64,000 nucleotides of DNA from Pseudanabaena biceps (GTDB taxonomy: Bacteria > Cyanobacteriota > Cyanobacteriia > Pseudanabaenales > Pseudanabaenaceae): NCBI GenBank assembly GCA_013361095.1, contig JAATWA010000001.1, forward strand, positions 3,875,001 through 3,939,000. Reading direction: 5' to 3'. Shown here one piece after another: positions 7,586-15,372 of the stretch (position 1 is the first letter of the stretch; every line of letters begins with the position of its first letter). A program made the position numbers and the translations under genes. The notes under the pieces are model-generated. The model made no database searches. It saw only the letters and a program-made list of their open reading frames with translations, and had not been told where the DNA came from.

Positions 7586-8947
7586 ATGCCCACCCTCTTA
7601 GTCAAAAATATTCACACCCTCGTGACGATGGATCGCGATCGCCGTGAGTTAAAAAATGCGGCGATTTTTGTGAGAGACAATGCGATCGAGCAGGTAGGGC
7701 TAACTTCAGAGCTGCCTGATACTGCTGATGAGGTTTTGGATTTAGGGGGCAAACATATTGTGATGCCGGGGTTAGTGAATACCCATCATCATTTCTATCA
7801 AGTTCTTACTAGGGTGATCCCCGCCGCTCAAGATTGCACTTTATTTAATTGGTTGCAAACTCTCTACCCGATTTGGGGCAATCTCAACTCCGAGGCGATC
7901 TACATCAGCGCTCAGATGGCTGCCGCCGAGTTAATTCTCTCAGGTTGCACCGCCGCTAGCGATCATCTCTATATCTATCCCAACGATTGCAAACTGGATG
8001 ATGAAATTGCAGGGATCAAAGAAATTGGGATGCGCTTCCATGCTAGTCGTGGCAGCATGAGCCTCGGTGAGAGCCAAGGTGGACTCCCGCCTGATTACTT
8101 AGTCGAAAAAGAAGCAGATATTCTCCAAGACTCGCAAAGACTAATTGAGGAATACCACGATCCCGATCGCTTCTCGATGTTGCGGATTACCCTTGCACCC
8201 TGTTCGCCCTTTAGTGTCACGCCCGACCTAATGCGCGAGTCCGCAAAAATGGCGCGTTCCTATACCAGCGTGCGTTTGCATACCCATTTAGCCGAAAATA
8301 AATCCGATGTCGATTATAGTCTCGCCAAGTTTGGGAAGATCCCTGCGGACTTCGCGGAGTCAGTTGGTTGGCTGGGTGATGATGTTTGGCACGCCCATTG
8401 TGTCAAGCTCAGCGATGATTCAATCCAGAAATTTGGACGTACTGGGACAGGGGTTGCCCATTGTCCTTGTAGCAATATGCGTTTAGCCAGTGGCATTGCG
8501 CCAATCCGTAAGATGCTTAATCATGGTGTACCTGTTGGCTTAGGTGTCGATGGTTCGGCATCCAATGACACAGGGAATTTGTTGCAAGAGGCAAGAACTG
8601 CCTTTTTGTTGACGCGGGTGAATGAATGTGACCCAACATCAATGAGTGCCAGAGAAATGCTGGAAGTAGCGACACTTGGCGGTGCAAGGGTATTAGGTCG
8701 CAATGATATTGGCGCGATCTCCCCAAATATGGCGGCAGATTTTATTGCCTTTGATACTTCGCGATCGCAATTTGCTGGCGCACAGCATGATCTCGTCTCA
8801 GCATTAATTTTCTGTCCGCCGCCATCGGTTGACTACAGTTTTATCAATGGTCGCAAGGTTGTTGATCAGGGGCAGCTTGTGACGCTTGATTTACCCACAC
8901 TAATTGAAAAGACTAACAAAATTGCCCGAAAGTTAGTCGAAAAATAA
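7586..8947 (+). CDS. 8-oxoguanine deaminase-like amidohydrolase
   Basis: Amidohydrolase-superfamily deaminase of 453 residues. Metal-binding residues are seen in NTHHHFYQ (His67-69), LHTHLAE, HAHCVKLSDD and GVDGSASND. The blocks LTRVIPAAQDCTLFNWLQTL and LAPCSPFSV match what I recall of 8-oxoguanine deaminases, which convert 8-oxoguanine to urate with release of ammonia. Hydroxy-triazine hydrolases and cytosine/guanine deaminases are close relatives, so substrate is likely but not certain. Second gene of the operon with the carbamoylase. A hairpin overlaps the stop codon. Confidence 0.82.
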   Translation: MPTLLVKNIHTLVTMDRDRRELKNAAIFVRDNAIEQVGLTSELPDTADEVLDLGGKHIVMPGLVNTHHHFYQVLTRVIPAAQDCTLFNWLQTLYPIWGNLNSEAIYISAQMAAAELILSGCTAASDHLYIYPNDCKLDDEIAGIKEIGMRFHASRGSMSLGESQGGLPPDYLVEKEADILQDSQRLIEEYHDPDRFSMLRITLAPCSPFSVTPDLMRESAKMARSYTSVRLHTHLAENKSDVDYSLAKFGKIPADFAESVGWLGDDVWHAHCVKLSDDSIQKFGRTGTGVAHCPCSNMRLASGIAPIRKMLNHGVPVGLGVDGSASNDTGNLLQEARTAFLLTRVNECDPTSMSAREMLEVATLGGARVLGRNDIGAISPNMAADFIAFDTSRSQFAGAQHDLVSALIFCPPPSVDYSFINGRKVVDQGQLVTLDLPTLIEKTNKIARKLVEK

Positions 8948-8975
8948 GTAGTCGGGCTAGGTTCGACTACTTATT
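8943..8975 (+). terminator. Hairpin on the deaminase stop codon
   Basis: Exact 12-bp arms AATAAGTAGTCG / CGACTACTTATT around GGCTAGGTT. The TAA stop of the deaminase is inside the left arm. Probable operon terminator. Confidence 0.6.
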
Positions 8976-8988
8976 TCAGGAAACTACT

Positions 8989-9093
8989 TACAGCGCTTTG
9001 CGATGACCTAAAACCCAGAAATATTTTTAAAAGCGGCGCTTCGCGACACTTTTAAAAATATTTCTGTACTACTCAAAGCCTCAATAGGCTGTA
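8989..9093. repeat. TACAGC-ended hairpin element (family 2)
   Basis: Left end TACAGCGCTTTGCG, right end CAAAGCCTCAATAGGCTGTA, enclosing a CAGAAATATTTTTAAAAG palindrome with a degraded GGCGC core. The same ends occur, in either orientation, near 33130, 48937, 58998 and 60028. Confidence 0.7.
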
Positions 9094-9118
9094 TTTTTGA
9101 GAAAATTAGTAAAAGGGG

Positions 9119-9149
9119 TTGACGAAAGGCGATCGCAATCTGCTATATT
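9119..9149 (+). promoter_or_regulatory. Promoter of tRNA-Val
   Basis: TTGACG at 9119-9124 and CTATAT/TATATT at 9143-9149, spaced 18-19 bases, lie about 34 bases before the mature tRNA. The spacer contains a HIP1-like GGCGATCGC. Confidence 0.6.
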
Positions 9150-9182
9150 ATTTAAGCTTGAAATTTAAGTTTTAAAGCGCAA

Positions 9183-9255
9183 GGGCGATTAGCTCAGTTG
9201 GTAGAGCGTCTCGTTTACACCGAGAATGTCGGCGGTTCGAGCCCGTCATCGCCCA
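9183..9255 (+). tRNA. tRNA-Val (anticodon UAC)
   Basis: Full cloverleaf of 73 bases. The acceptor stem GGGCGAT pairs with ATCGCCC, followed by discriminator A. D-arm GCTC/GAGC, anticodon stem TCTCG/CGAGA with loop TTTACAC giving anticodon TAC, and T-arm with TTCGAGC loop. CCA is not encoded. It stands alone between a strong promoter and a hairpin terminator. Confidence 0.96.
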
Positions 9256-9258
9256 TAA

Positions 9259-9307
9259 AAATAAAAAAGCAGTGAAAGCGCAAAGTGCTTTCACTGCTTT
9301 TTTATTT
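9259..9307. terminator. Bidirectional terminator after tRNA-Val
   Basis: Exact 21-bp arms (AAATAAAAAAGCAGTGAAAGC) with a 7-nt loop and a T-rich right arm. It ends on the stop codon of the convergent XRE-cupin gene, so it can serve both transcripts. Confidence 0.8.
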
Positions 9308-9974
9308 AAAAATCATCGGTAATTGGTAAATTGTAGTGAATAATCGCTAAAAAGCGAATTGGCAACTCAACTAGTCGTTCGGGACCGTGGGGAATATGCC
9401 CTGCAAAAGTTAGAGAATCGCCAGCTTCTAAGGAATAAGTATTTTGACCATGCCGATAGTCGAGCTTACCTTCCAACATATAGATAAACTCCAGCCCTTG
9501 ATGCTCAAAGGTAGGGAAAATTTCTGAAGCATCATCCATGGAAATCAAAAATGGCTCAAAGTATTTATGAGGCCCTTGATTGTAGGAAAGTAAATGGTAT
9601 GTATGTCCAGACTTTGTGCCGCGCCGCACTACTTCCATTCCCTGTCCTTGCTTGATTAACTGTGCGCCACCTTCAGGAGCATTGTAATGCCGAAAGAGAG
9701 TTGCCATTGAAACTCCCAGCGCATTCGTGATTTTGACTAAGGTTTCAAGACTAGTGGCGGTTAGGGCATTCTCAATCTTAGACAGCATCCCCCTCGAAAT
9801 GCCAGACTTCTCAGCAACTTCTGCGATCGTCAGTCCATGCTTTTGGCGAAGGTCACGGATTGTACTTCCCAAATAACGAGCTAAGCTTTCGTTGTCTGTA
9901 GAATTTCGCTGTGAAATCGAGTCTTCGTTCATGGTTTTGTAAGGGGAGCCATAGCGATTTGCTGCAATTTGCAT
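9306..9974 (-). CDS. XRE-family regulator with C-terminal cupin domain
   Basis: Small-molecule-responsive repressor or activator. The HTH_3 domain covers about residues 33-87 (LRQKHGLTIAEVAEKSGISR then GMLSKIENALTATSLETLVKI). The cupin fold covers about 135-215 (HQGLEFIYMLEGKLDYRHGQ, LEAGDSLTFAGHIPHGPE), giving the SutR/PuuR-type architecture. The start may instead be ATG 9932 (MNEDSISQ); neither has a clear ribosome site. It is divergent from the desaturase-hydrolase pair and two genes from a glutamine-synthetase-family gene, a neighbourhood reminiscent of PuuR with PuuA. A candidate operator lies at 10140-10165. Confidence 0.88.
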   Translation of the reverse strand: MQIAANRYGSPYKTMNEDSISQRNSTDNESLARYLGSTIRDLRQKHGLTIAEVAEKSGISRGMLSKIENALTATSLETLVKITNALGVSMATLFRHYNAPEGGAQLIKQGQGMEVVRRGTKSGHTYHLLSYNQGPHKYFEPFLISMDDASEIFPTFEHQGLEFIYMLEGKLDYRHGQNTYSLEAGDSLTFAGHIPHGPERLVELPIRFLAIIHYNLPITDDF

Positions 9975-10025
9975 TGTATCGCTTTCATTACTTACAAGCG
10001 CTTTGAGCTTTCTTGCTTATTTTTG

Positions 10026-10092
10026 GACTATTCAGAGCCGAAGGCGCTGAATAGTCTTTTTTGAAAGGCTGGCAAAGCCAAGCTTTCAAAAA
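10026..10092. repeat. Two hairpins upstream of XRE-cupin gene
   Basis: 10026-10056 has 10-bp arms GACTATTCAG. 10058-10092 is an imperfect TTTTTGAAAGGCTGGC palindrome of the arm type also found at 21925 and 50302. Confidence 0.55.
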
Positions 10093-10139
10093 GTTTTGGC
10101 AGAAATTGCCGCAAAAAAAGTAAACACAGAGAAACTTTG

Positions 10140-10165
10140 TTGACATATATGAATCAAAATGTCAA
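10140..10165. promoter_or_regulatory. Candidate operator, spaced inverted repeat
   Basis: TTGACAT at 10140-10146 and its exact reverse complement ATGTCAA at 10159-10165 are 12 bases apart, a 19-base centre distance (about two helical turns). It lies in the divergent region between the XRE-cupin regulator and the desaturase, and the left half doubles as a -35-like TTGACA. Autoregulatory operator is the inference. Confidence 0.45.
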
Positions 10166-10196
10166 AATCAATATAAAGTATTAGCTCCTGCAACAT

Positions 10197-11111
10197 ATGT
10201 CTAGTCAGCTTCTTTCTGTAGAAGAACTCAAATCTTTAGGAGTACGTTCCACTAGTCAAGGTTTGATTCGGTTGGCGTTCCATTTGGCGGTGATGGCAAC
10301 GAGTGGATATTTGTGGGCAACAAACTTAAGTAGCGATCGCTGGTTTATTGCACTGCCATCGGTGATTATGTATGGGTTTAGCTTAGCGATTATGTTTGCG
10401 CCATTGCATGAGAGTTCGCACCGCACCGCCTTTGCCAATAATCAATTAAGCGATGCGATCGCGTGGTTTGCAGGATTACTATCATTTTATAACAGTGCTT
10501 TCTATCGGCAATATCACAAGTGGCATCATCGATATACACAGATTCTTGATAAAGATCCAGAACTTAGCGATCGCAAGCCTACTAATTTAAAAGAATATGT
10601 TTGGGAAATTATTGGTATTTCTTGGTGGATTGGCAAGGTAAAAACTCATACTAAAGTTGTCCTCGGCAAAGTTGATGATTATATTTTTATTCCTGAAGCT
10701 CAGCGCCAATCGGTGATTCGTTCTACCCGATTGCAGTTATTGGTTTATGGAATCGCGATCGCAATTTCAGTTGCATTTAGACAACCTTGGTTTCTGCTCT
10801 ATTGGGTATTACCTTTGGCAGTGGGACAGCCTTTTCTACGGTTCATTTTATTAACAGAACACACGGGCTGTACTAACGATAGCAATGGCTTAACGAATAC
10901 ACGCACAACGCTCACCCTGACAATTTTGCGTTATTTTATGTGGAATATTCCGCTCCATACTGAGCATCATCTCTATCCATCCATTCCCTTTTATCTGCTG
11001 CCCGTTGCCCATGAGAAATTACACCGTCAATTTGCCCATATTGGCAATGGCTATGTGAACGTCAATCGAGAAATCATTGGCAATATGAATGCTCCAGAGT
11101 TGGTGCAATGA
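10197..11111 (+). CDS. Fatty acid desaturase-family membrane protein
   Basis: Di-iron membrane desaturase or hydroxylase of 304 residues. The three histidine boxes are complete: HESSH (about 77), HKWHH (about 107) and HTEHH (about 258, followed by LYPSIPF). Hydrophobic pairs lie near residues 25-65 and 180-215. The stop overlaps the next start by ATGA, so it is translationally coupled to the MetX-like hydrolase. Box spacing resembles acyl-lipid desaturases, but the genetic setting next to amine and purine enzymes suggests a dedicated small-molecule substrate. Confidence 0.85.
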   Translation: MSSQLLSVEELKSLGVRSTSQGLIRLAFHLAVMATSGYLWATNLSSDRWFIALPSVIMYGFSLAIMFAPLHESSHRTAFANNQLSDAIAWFAGLLSFYNSAFYRQYHKWHHRYTQILDKDPELSDRKPTNLKEYVWEIIGISWWIGKVKTHTKVVLGKVDDYIFIPEAQRQSVIRSTRLQLLVYGIAIAISVAFRQPWFLLYWVLPLAVGQPFLRFILLTEHTGCTNDSNGLTNTRTTLTLTILRYFMWNIPLHTEHHLYPSIPFYLLPVAHEKLHRQFAHIGNGYVNVNREIIGNMNAPELVQ

Positions 11112-12112
11112 ATGTATTCTCAATTCCTAACTTTGCGCTACAATGCGGCAAAGTTTTGACAGAAGCTAAGATCGTCTATCAAACCTACGGAGACCTAAAT
11201 AGCGATCGCTCAAATGTGATTCTCTATCCCACATCCTACGGCGCACAGCATCCTGATATTGAATGGCTAGTGCGTGCCGATAGCATTCTCGATCCCACAA
11301 ATTGGTTTGTGGTGATTCCCAATATGTTTGGAAATGGATTATCGAGTTCGCCTAGCAATTGTCCTGAATGTGGCTTAGCAGAACAAGAATTTTGGTTTAG
11401 TCATTGGGATAATGTTCGCGCTCAAGAGCAGCTTTTGCGAGAAGTCTTTGGTATTGAGAAAATAGCTCTAGTTTATGGTTGGTCAATGGGAGCGCAGCAA
11501 GCCTATCACTGGGCGGCGCTATATCCCGATCGCGTAGAGAGAATAGCGGCGCTCTGTGGAACTGCAAAAACAACTGACCATAATCGCATTTTTTTACAAA
11601 GTTTGCGATCGGCATTAACAAGCGATCGCACATGGACTGGTGGCGGTTTTGATGGGATTCCTGAGCAGGGTTTTCATAGCTTTGCATTGATCTATGCAAG
11701 TTGGGCGGCTTCACCAGCATTCTATCAAGCAAAACTCTACTCTCAATTTGGCTATACATCCCTAGAAGACTACTTATATCGGGGGTGGGAGGCAAATTAT
11801 CGCAAACGAGATCCGCGCAATTTAATTGCCATGCTTGATACATGGCTGCGATCCGACCTCAGCGATAATCCTACTTATCAAGGTGATTATGCTAAGGCGA
11901 TGGCAACAATTCAGGCGAAAACTTTGGTGATGTCCAGCGATAGTGATTTATACTTCACTCCCGCAGACTGTAAGCGTGAAGCTGACATGATTGCTAATGT
12001 AAGGTATAAATCCATTCCTTCCATTTGGGGACATCGTGCGGGCAATCCATACCAAAATACTGAAGATGAAGTCTTTATTCGCGATGCAATCCTTGATTTG
12101 CTAAGTAGCTAA
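11108..12112 (+). CDS. Alpha/beta hydrolase, homoserine acetyltransferase-like
   Basis: Resembles the MetX family of acyltransferases (334 residues). The nucleophile elbow GWSMGAQQ holds the catalytic Ser (about 125), preceded by WFVVIPNMFGNGLSSSPSN. The late acid lies in LVMSSDSDLYF (about 280) and the final His in SIWGHRAGNP. MetX homologues use acetyl- or succinyl-CoA to acylate a hydroxyl; this protein is shorter and more distant, so it could be a hydrolase. Coupled to the desaturase by a 4-base overlap. A hairpin begins two bases before its stop ends. Confidence 0.78.
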   Translation: MNVFSIPNFALQCGKVLTEAKIVYQTYGDLNSDRSNVILYPTSYGAQHPDIEWLVRADSILDPTNWFVVIPNMFGNGLSSSPSNCPECGLAEQEFWFSHWDNVRAQEQLLREVFGIEKIALVYGWSMGAQQAYHWAALYPDRVERIAALCGTAKTTDHNRIFLQSLRSALTSDRTWTGGGFDGIPEQGFHSFALIYASWAASPAFYQAKLYSQFGYTSLEDYLYRGWEANYRKRDPRNLIAMLDTWLRSDLSDNPTYQGDYAKAMATIQAKTLVMSSDSDLYFTPADCKREADMIANVRYKSIPSIWGHRAGNPYQNTEDEVFIRDAILDLLSS

Positions 12113-12271
12113 GAACCCAGATTGCCGTGCCGCCCGCATAGCTGTCGACACGGCAATCTGGGTTCTTACCGCAATTTCCGATCAAACGAACCACAAGAAA
12201 TTTTTTAAAAGTGTTGCAAAGCAACACTTTTAAAAAATTTCTTGGTTCGGGTTTGAGCGCAAAGCGCTGTA
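12110..12271. repeat. Hairpin plus TACAGC-type element (family 2b)
   Basis: 12110-12168 has exact 20-bp arms (TAAGAACCCAGATTGCCGTG) and overlaps the stop of the upstream gene. 12165-12271 carries ends CCGCAATTTCCGATCAAACG and TTGAGCGCAAAGCGCTGTA around a palindrome of AAGTGTTGC. Close copies lie at 45821 (inverted) and 52338. Confidence 0.7.
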
Positions 12272-12314
12272 GTTTACTTATGCTTAACTACTTAATCAGT
12301 AACCATTGATAATC

Positions 12315-13628
12315 ATGACCAGCAGCAGCAGCCTATCTATCATTGCTCAAGAAAAAGGAATTCGCTATTTTCTGATTTCATTTACGGATTTATTTGGGAT
12401 GCAGCGCTCTAAACTAGTGCCAGCATCAGCGATCGATGGCATGATGGCTAGCGGTGCAGGCTTTGCAGGTTTTGCCGCATGGCTAGATATGACTCCTGCT
12501 GATGCCGATATATTTGCAATTCCCGATCCTAACAGTCTATTTCTCTTACCTTGGCAACCCGATGTAGCGTGGATGCCTGCGGATCTATATATGAATGGCG
12601 AGCCTGTTGCCCAAGCACCGCGCCTCGTGCTTAAACAAGTTTTGAGCCAAGCCGAAGACTTGGGCTATCGGGTCAAAACTGGTGTGGAATGTGAGTATTT
12701 TCTTTTGTCTACGGACGGTGAGCAGATTTCTGATCCACGCGATCGCGCTAGTAAGCCATGCTATGACCAGCAAGCTCTGATGCGCCGCTTTGATATCATT
12801 GCCGAGATTTGCGATGCAATGCTAGCGATGGGTTGGGGAGCTTATCAAAATGATCATGAAGATGCTAATGGTCAATTTGAAATGAATTGGAATTATGCTG
12901 ATGCCCTAGTTACCGCCGATCGCCATGCTTTCTTTAAATTTATGGTCAAAGCGATCGCGGAAAAACATGGATATCGCGCTACTTTCATGCCCAAACCATT
13001 CCCTCATCTCACAGGCAACGGCTGCCATACCCATCTCTCCGTTTGGAATCTGGCGGGTGATACCAATCTCTTTGATGACCCTCAAGGAGAATTAGGACTC
13101 TCTGCGATCGCCTATCAATTTATTGCAGGTGTTCTCCATTCCGCCGAAGCGATCTGCGCCATTACCAATCCCACTGTCAACTCCTACAAGCGGATTAACG
13201 CCGCCGTCACCACCTCTGGCGCTACGTGGTCGCCCAACACTATCAGCTATACAGGCAACAACCGCACGCACACAATCCGCATTCCCGAAGCAGGACGTTT
13301 TGAGTTTCGTCTTCCTGATGGTTCCGCTAACCCCTATCTATTACCTGCGGCAATGATTTCAGGCGGACTTGATGGCATCAAGCACAACCGTATTGCAGGA
13401 CAACGCTATGACAACAATGCCTATACCGATCCGCTTCCATTAGGAACGGTCAAACAATTGCCTGCCAATCTTCTTGATGCTTTGCGATGTCTAGAGGCAA
13501 ATCTAATTTTGTCGGAAAGTATGGGAAGCGAGTTTATTCATTCCTATTTAAAATTAAAACATCATGAATGGAATAATTACTGTTCTCACATCAGTTCTTG
13601 GGAATTAGAAAACACTCTAGACTGCTAA
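12315..13628 (+). CDS. glnT: Type III glutamine synthetase (GlnT-like)
   Basis: ATP-dependent ligase of the glutamine-synthetase superfamily, similar to rhizobial GlnT. Of about 437 residues, the N-terminal beta-grasp has YFLISFTDLFGMQRSKLVP, GAGFAGFAAWLDMTP and DVAWMPADLYM. Catalytic-domain motifs are GVECEYFLL, DHEDANGQFEMNW, FMPKPFPHLTGNGCHTHLS, NPTVNSYKR and RFEFRLPDGSANPYL. ATG 12315 is preferred over the TTG at 12306. Members of this branch may add ammonia or an amine to glutamate; beside an XRE-cupin regulator and deaminases it likely captures released nitrogen or gamma-glutamylates an amine. Confidence 0.86.
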   Translation: MTSSSSLSIIAQEKGIRYFLISFTDLFGMQRSKLVPASAIDGMMASGAGFAGFAAWLDMTPADADIFAIPDPNSLFLLPWQPDVAWMPADLYMNGEPVAQAPRLVLKQVLSQAEDLGYRVKTGVECEYFLLSTDGEQISDPRDRASKPCYDQQALMRRFDIIAEICDAMLAMGWGAYQNDHEDANGQFEMNWNYADALVTADRHAFFKFMVKAIAEKHGYRATFMPKPFPHLTGNGCHTHLSVWNLAGDTNLFDDPQGELGLSAIAYQFIAGVLHSAEAICAITNPTVNSYKRINAAVTTSGATWSPNTISYTGNNRTHTIRIPEAGRFEFRLPDGSANPYLLPAAMISGGLDGIKHNRIAGQRYDNNAYTDPLPLGTVKQLPANLLDALRCLEANLILSESMGSEFIHSYLKLKHHEWNNYCSHISSWELENTLDC

Positions 13629-13667
13629 AAAGTTGCGGCGCTTCGCGCTGCTATTTCTTTTGGTTTT
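13629..13667. repeat. Half of a hairpin element
   Basis: GCGGCGCTTCGCGCTGC core followed by the right side TATTTCTTTTGGTTTT, but without the matching left arm. It looks like a hairpin element whose left half has been lost next to the MITE-like insertion. Confidence 0.45.
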
Positions 13668-13674
13668 AACTATT

Positions 13675-13886
13675 TAGGGCTTCCTGAAAAAGTACAAAAG
13701 CTCGCTACATAAGGACTTTAAGCTTTTTTTGCCATAACAAGTGCAAGGTTATAGCGTCTAGAGTCTCAAAACCCTTGCACTTCCGTGGAAAATCGCTGGG
13801 TAAATTTGGGAAATATGCGACAAAATACTATTTTTCAAGCTGTATTGCCTTTAAATTCGCTCTGTAGACTTTTTCAGCAAGCCCTA
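13675..13886. mobile_element. MITE-like element, about 212 bp
   Basis: Terminal inverted repeats TAGGGCTTCCTGAAAAAGT (13675-13693) and ACTTTTTCAGCAAGCCCTA (13868-13886) match at 18 of 19 positions. No coding capacity is seen inside. An internal GTGCAAGG/CCCTTGCAC inverted pair is present. The ends resemble those of cyanobacterial insertion sequences, so this is probably a non-autonomous derivative. Confidence 0.75.
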
Positions 13887-13888
13887 AG

Positions 13889-13996
13889 TAGGGCTTGCTG
13901 AAAAAGCAAGAAAAGCATACAAGCAATAGTTTTTAAGGAGATCGAAAACTGATAAGATGCAAGGAAACGGAGCAAAAGTAAGAAAAACCCTTGCAC
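13889..13996. mobile_element. Left-end fragment of a second related element
   Basis: TAGGGCTTGCTGAAAAAGC starts two bases after the preceding element ends. It is followed by about 90 bases of purine-rich sequence and AAAACCCTTGCAC, also present in the first element. No right terminal repeat is found before the response-regulator remnant, so it appears truncated. Confidence 0.5.
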
Positions 13997-14099
13997 AAAT
14001 AAAATTTCATGTGCCGACAATCCCCCCACAGGACAGCTATCATTTGAGAATTTCTACTTAGCATTTGGCGGCAAACTGTCAGGAGAAAATCGATCGCTA

Positions 14100-14498
14100 A
14101 TTTCCCGTTTAGTTACCGCAGGCGCACAGGGATACTGTGTCAAGGGAGTCGCTGCCGAGACCTTAATTCTGGCGATGCGTTCAGTGATTGCTGGCGCTTC
14201 TTGGTGGGATGCTACCGCTACTGCCGAAATCCATCATACTTTTCAAAATCAATCTTCTGAACTTACTTCTAACAAGTCATTTGGAAATTCATCTGGATCA
14301 AAAATCGATACTTTGACTCGCAGAGAAAAAGAAATTCTCACTTTAATGTCTGAATACAAGACAAATCAAGAAATTGCGGAGATCCTGTATATTTCATCAG
14401 GGACAGTAAGAGTGCATATTCATGCAATTTTGCACAAACTTGGAGTCAGCGATCGCAAACAAGCGATATCAATCTATTTTAATAGTGAGCATCTCTAA
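14100..14498 (+). pseudogene. Truncated NarL/LuxR-type response regulator
   Basis: The frame contains the end of a receiver domain (AGAQGYCVKGVAAETLILAM then RSVIAGASWWD) and a complete LuxR helix-turn-helix (LTRREKEILTLMSEYKTNQE, IAEILYISSGTVRVHIHAIL then HKLGVSDRKQAI). The front three quarters of the receiver, with the phosphoacceptor Asp, is missing. Sequence just upstream is not receiver-like and follows the element fragment at 13889. An ATG at 14175 could still yield a 107-residue DNA-binding protein, so a free LuxR domain is possible. Insertion-associated deletion is the likely cause. Confidence 0.75.
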
Positions 14499-14505
14499 AA
14501 AACAT

Positions 14506-15372
14506 TTAAACTTCTTGAGCTTGAATCACCAACACACGAACTCTAGAATCAGTTGTGGCAATATCTACATCCATAGGATCATTTTGATTTTGTTCTAAAT
14601 CGAGTTTTAATCCCAGAAACTTCAAGGATTGACATATAAGTTCGCGGATGATCTCTGAATTCTCACTCAATTCAGCTGTAAATACCAAGCCATCCATACC
14701 ACCTAAAATCATCAGCATGGAACCAAGGCATGATCGCAATCGATGAATATAAATATCCAAGGCTTGTTTTGCCCTAGAATTATCCATCTCTACCTCAGAG
14801 GCTAGCGATCTCGGGTCATCTGACGTTTGGGCAATATCCGTTAAATTTTCTTCTTTAACCACCTCTCGATTTGCAGAATCATCTTTGTTGTTATCTTGCC
14901 GCATCATTTCATTCAAAACACTTGGATCAATTGAGCCAGAACTATAAGCAATCATCAAACCTTCTAAAGGCGTGAATCCTGTAGCTGTATCAATGACTTG
15001 ACCATTATGGATTGCCGCAAGAGAACAACCACCATCTAAATTGCAAGTAATTAGTCGTAGGTCGCTGATATCTCGACTTAAAATTTGGGAAGCGCGTTGA
15101 GCGCAATACAGGTGAATGCTCTCATTAAGCCCATAGTGTCCTTTATCAGATCCTACAGAAACGATAGGAGTTAAAGGGACAGTAGCAAGTTTAGAAATAT
15201 TAGAATCTGGCGGAAGTTGATTAGTTGTGGAATCGTTAGGCTCTGCTGGTGGATTGGATGCAATCTCTCTCCAATCCAAATCTAATCTTGCACAGATTTC
15301 AAAAAAGGTATATCGCTCAATAGGTTTCCCTGCAAAAAAACGATAAATCGGTTGACGTGTTTTGACACCCAC
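14506..15372 (-). CDS. HTH-like domain fused to C-terminal acetate-kinase-like pseudoenzyme domain
   Basis: The front (RQPIYRFFAGKPIERYTFFE then ICARLDLDWREI) is the cyanobacterial helix-turn-helix module found ahead of signalling domains. Residues 72-288 follow acetate kinase: DLRLITCNLDGGCSLAAI, VIDTATGFTPLEGLMIAYSS, GSIDP, LGGMDGLVFTAELSENSEII, FLGLKLD, DSRVRVLVI. The kinase N-terminal half is absent. The motif HGTSH reads NESIH and the usual TR(S/C)G arginine is Ser, so catalysis is unlikely. The HTH homology continues in frame upstream to about 15471 (SLQASSAGIKQAKRQF, LKGWTQEFLAIEVGV) with no ATG, GTG or TTG; GTG 15372 is the only standard start. A role as an acetyl-phosphate or nucleotide sensor is speculative. 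Confidence 0.72.
   Translation of the reverse strand: MGVKTRQPIYRFFAGKPIERYTFFEICARLDLDWREIASNPPAEPNDSTTNQLPPDSNISKLATVPLTPIVSVGSDKGHYGLNESIHLYCAQRASQILSRDISDLRLITCNLDGGCSLAAIHNGQVIDTATGFTPLEGLMIAYSSGSIDPSVLNEMMRQDNNKDDSANREVVKEENLTDIAQTSDDPRSLASEVEMDNSRAKQALDIYIHRLRSCLGSMLMILGGMDGLVFTAELSENSEIIRELICQSLKFLGLKLDLEQNQNDPMDVDIATTDSRVRVLVIQAQEV

Noticed and set aside
10140..10177. TTGACA paired with TATAAA as a sigma-70 promoter
   Set aside because: The spacing is 26 bases, too long; the inverted-repeat reading is more convincing.
12315..13628. Main glutamine synthetase GlnA
   Set aside because: Length and wording (FTDLFGMQRSKLVP, GAGFAGFAAWLDMTP) fit the type III GlnT branch, not the 470-residue GlnA.
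14506..15372. Functional acetate kinase
   Set aside because: The N-terminal half is missing, and the HGTSH histidine and TR(S/C)G arginine positions are replaced.
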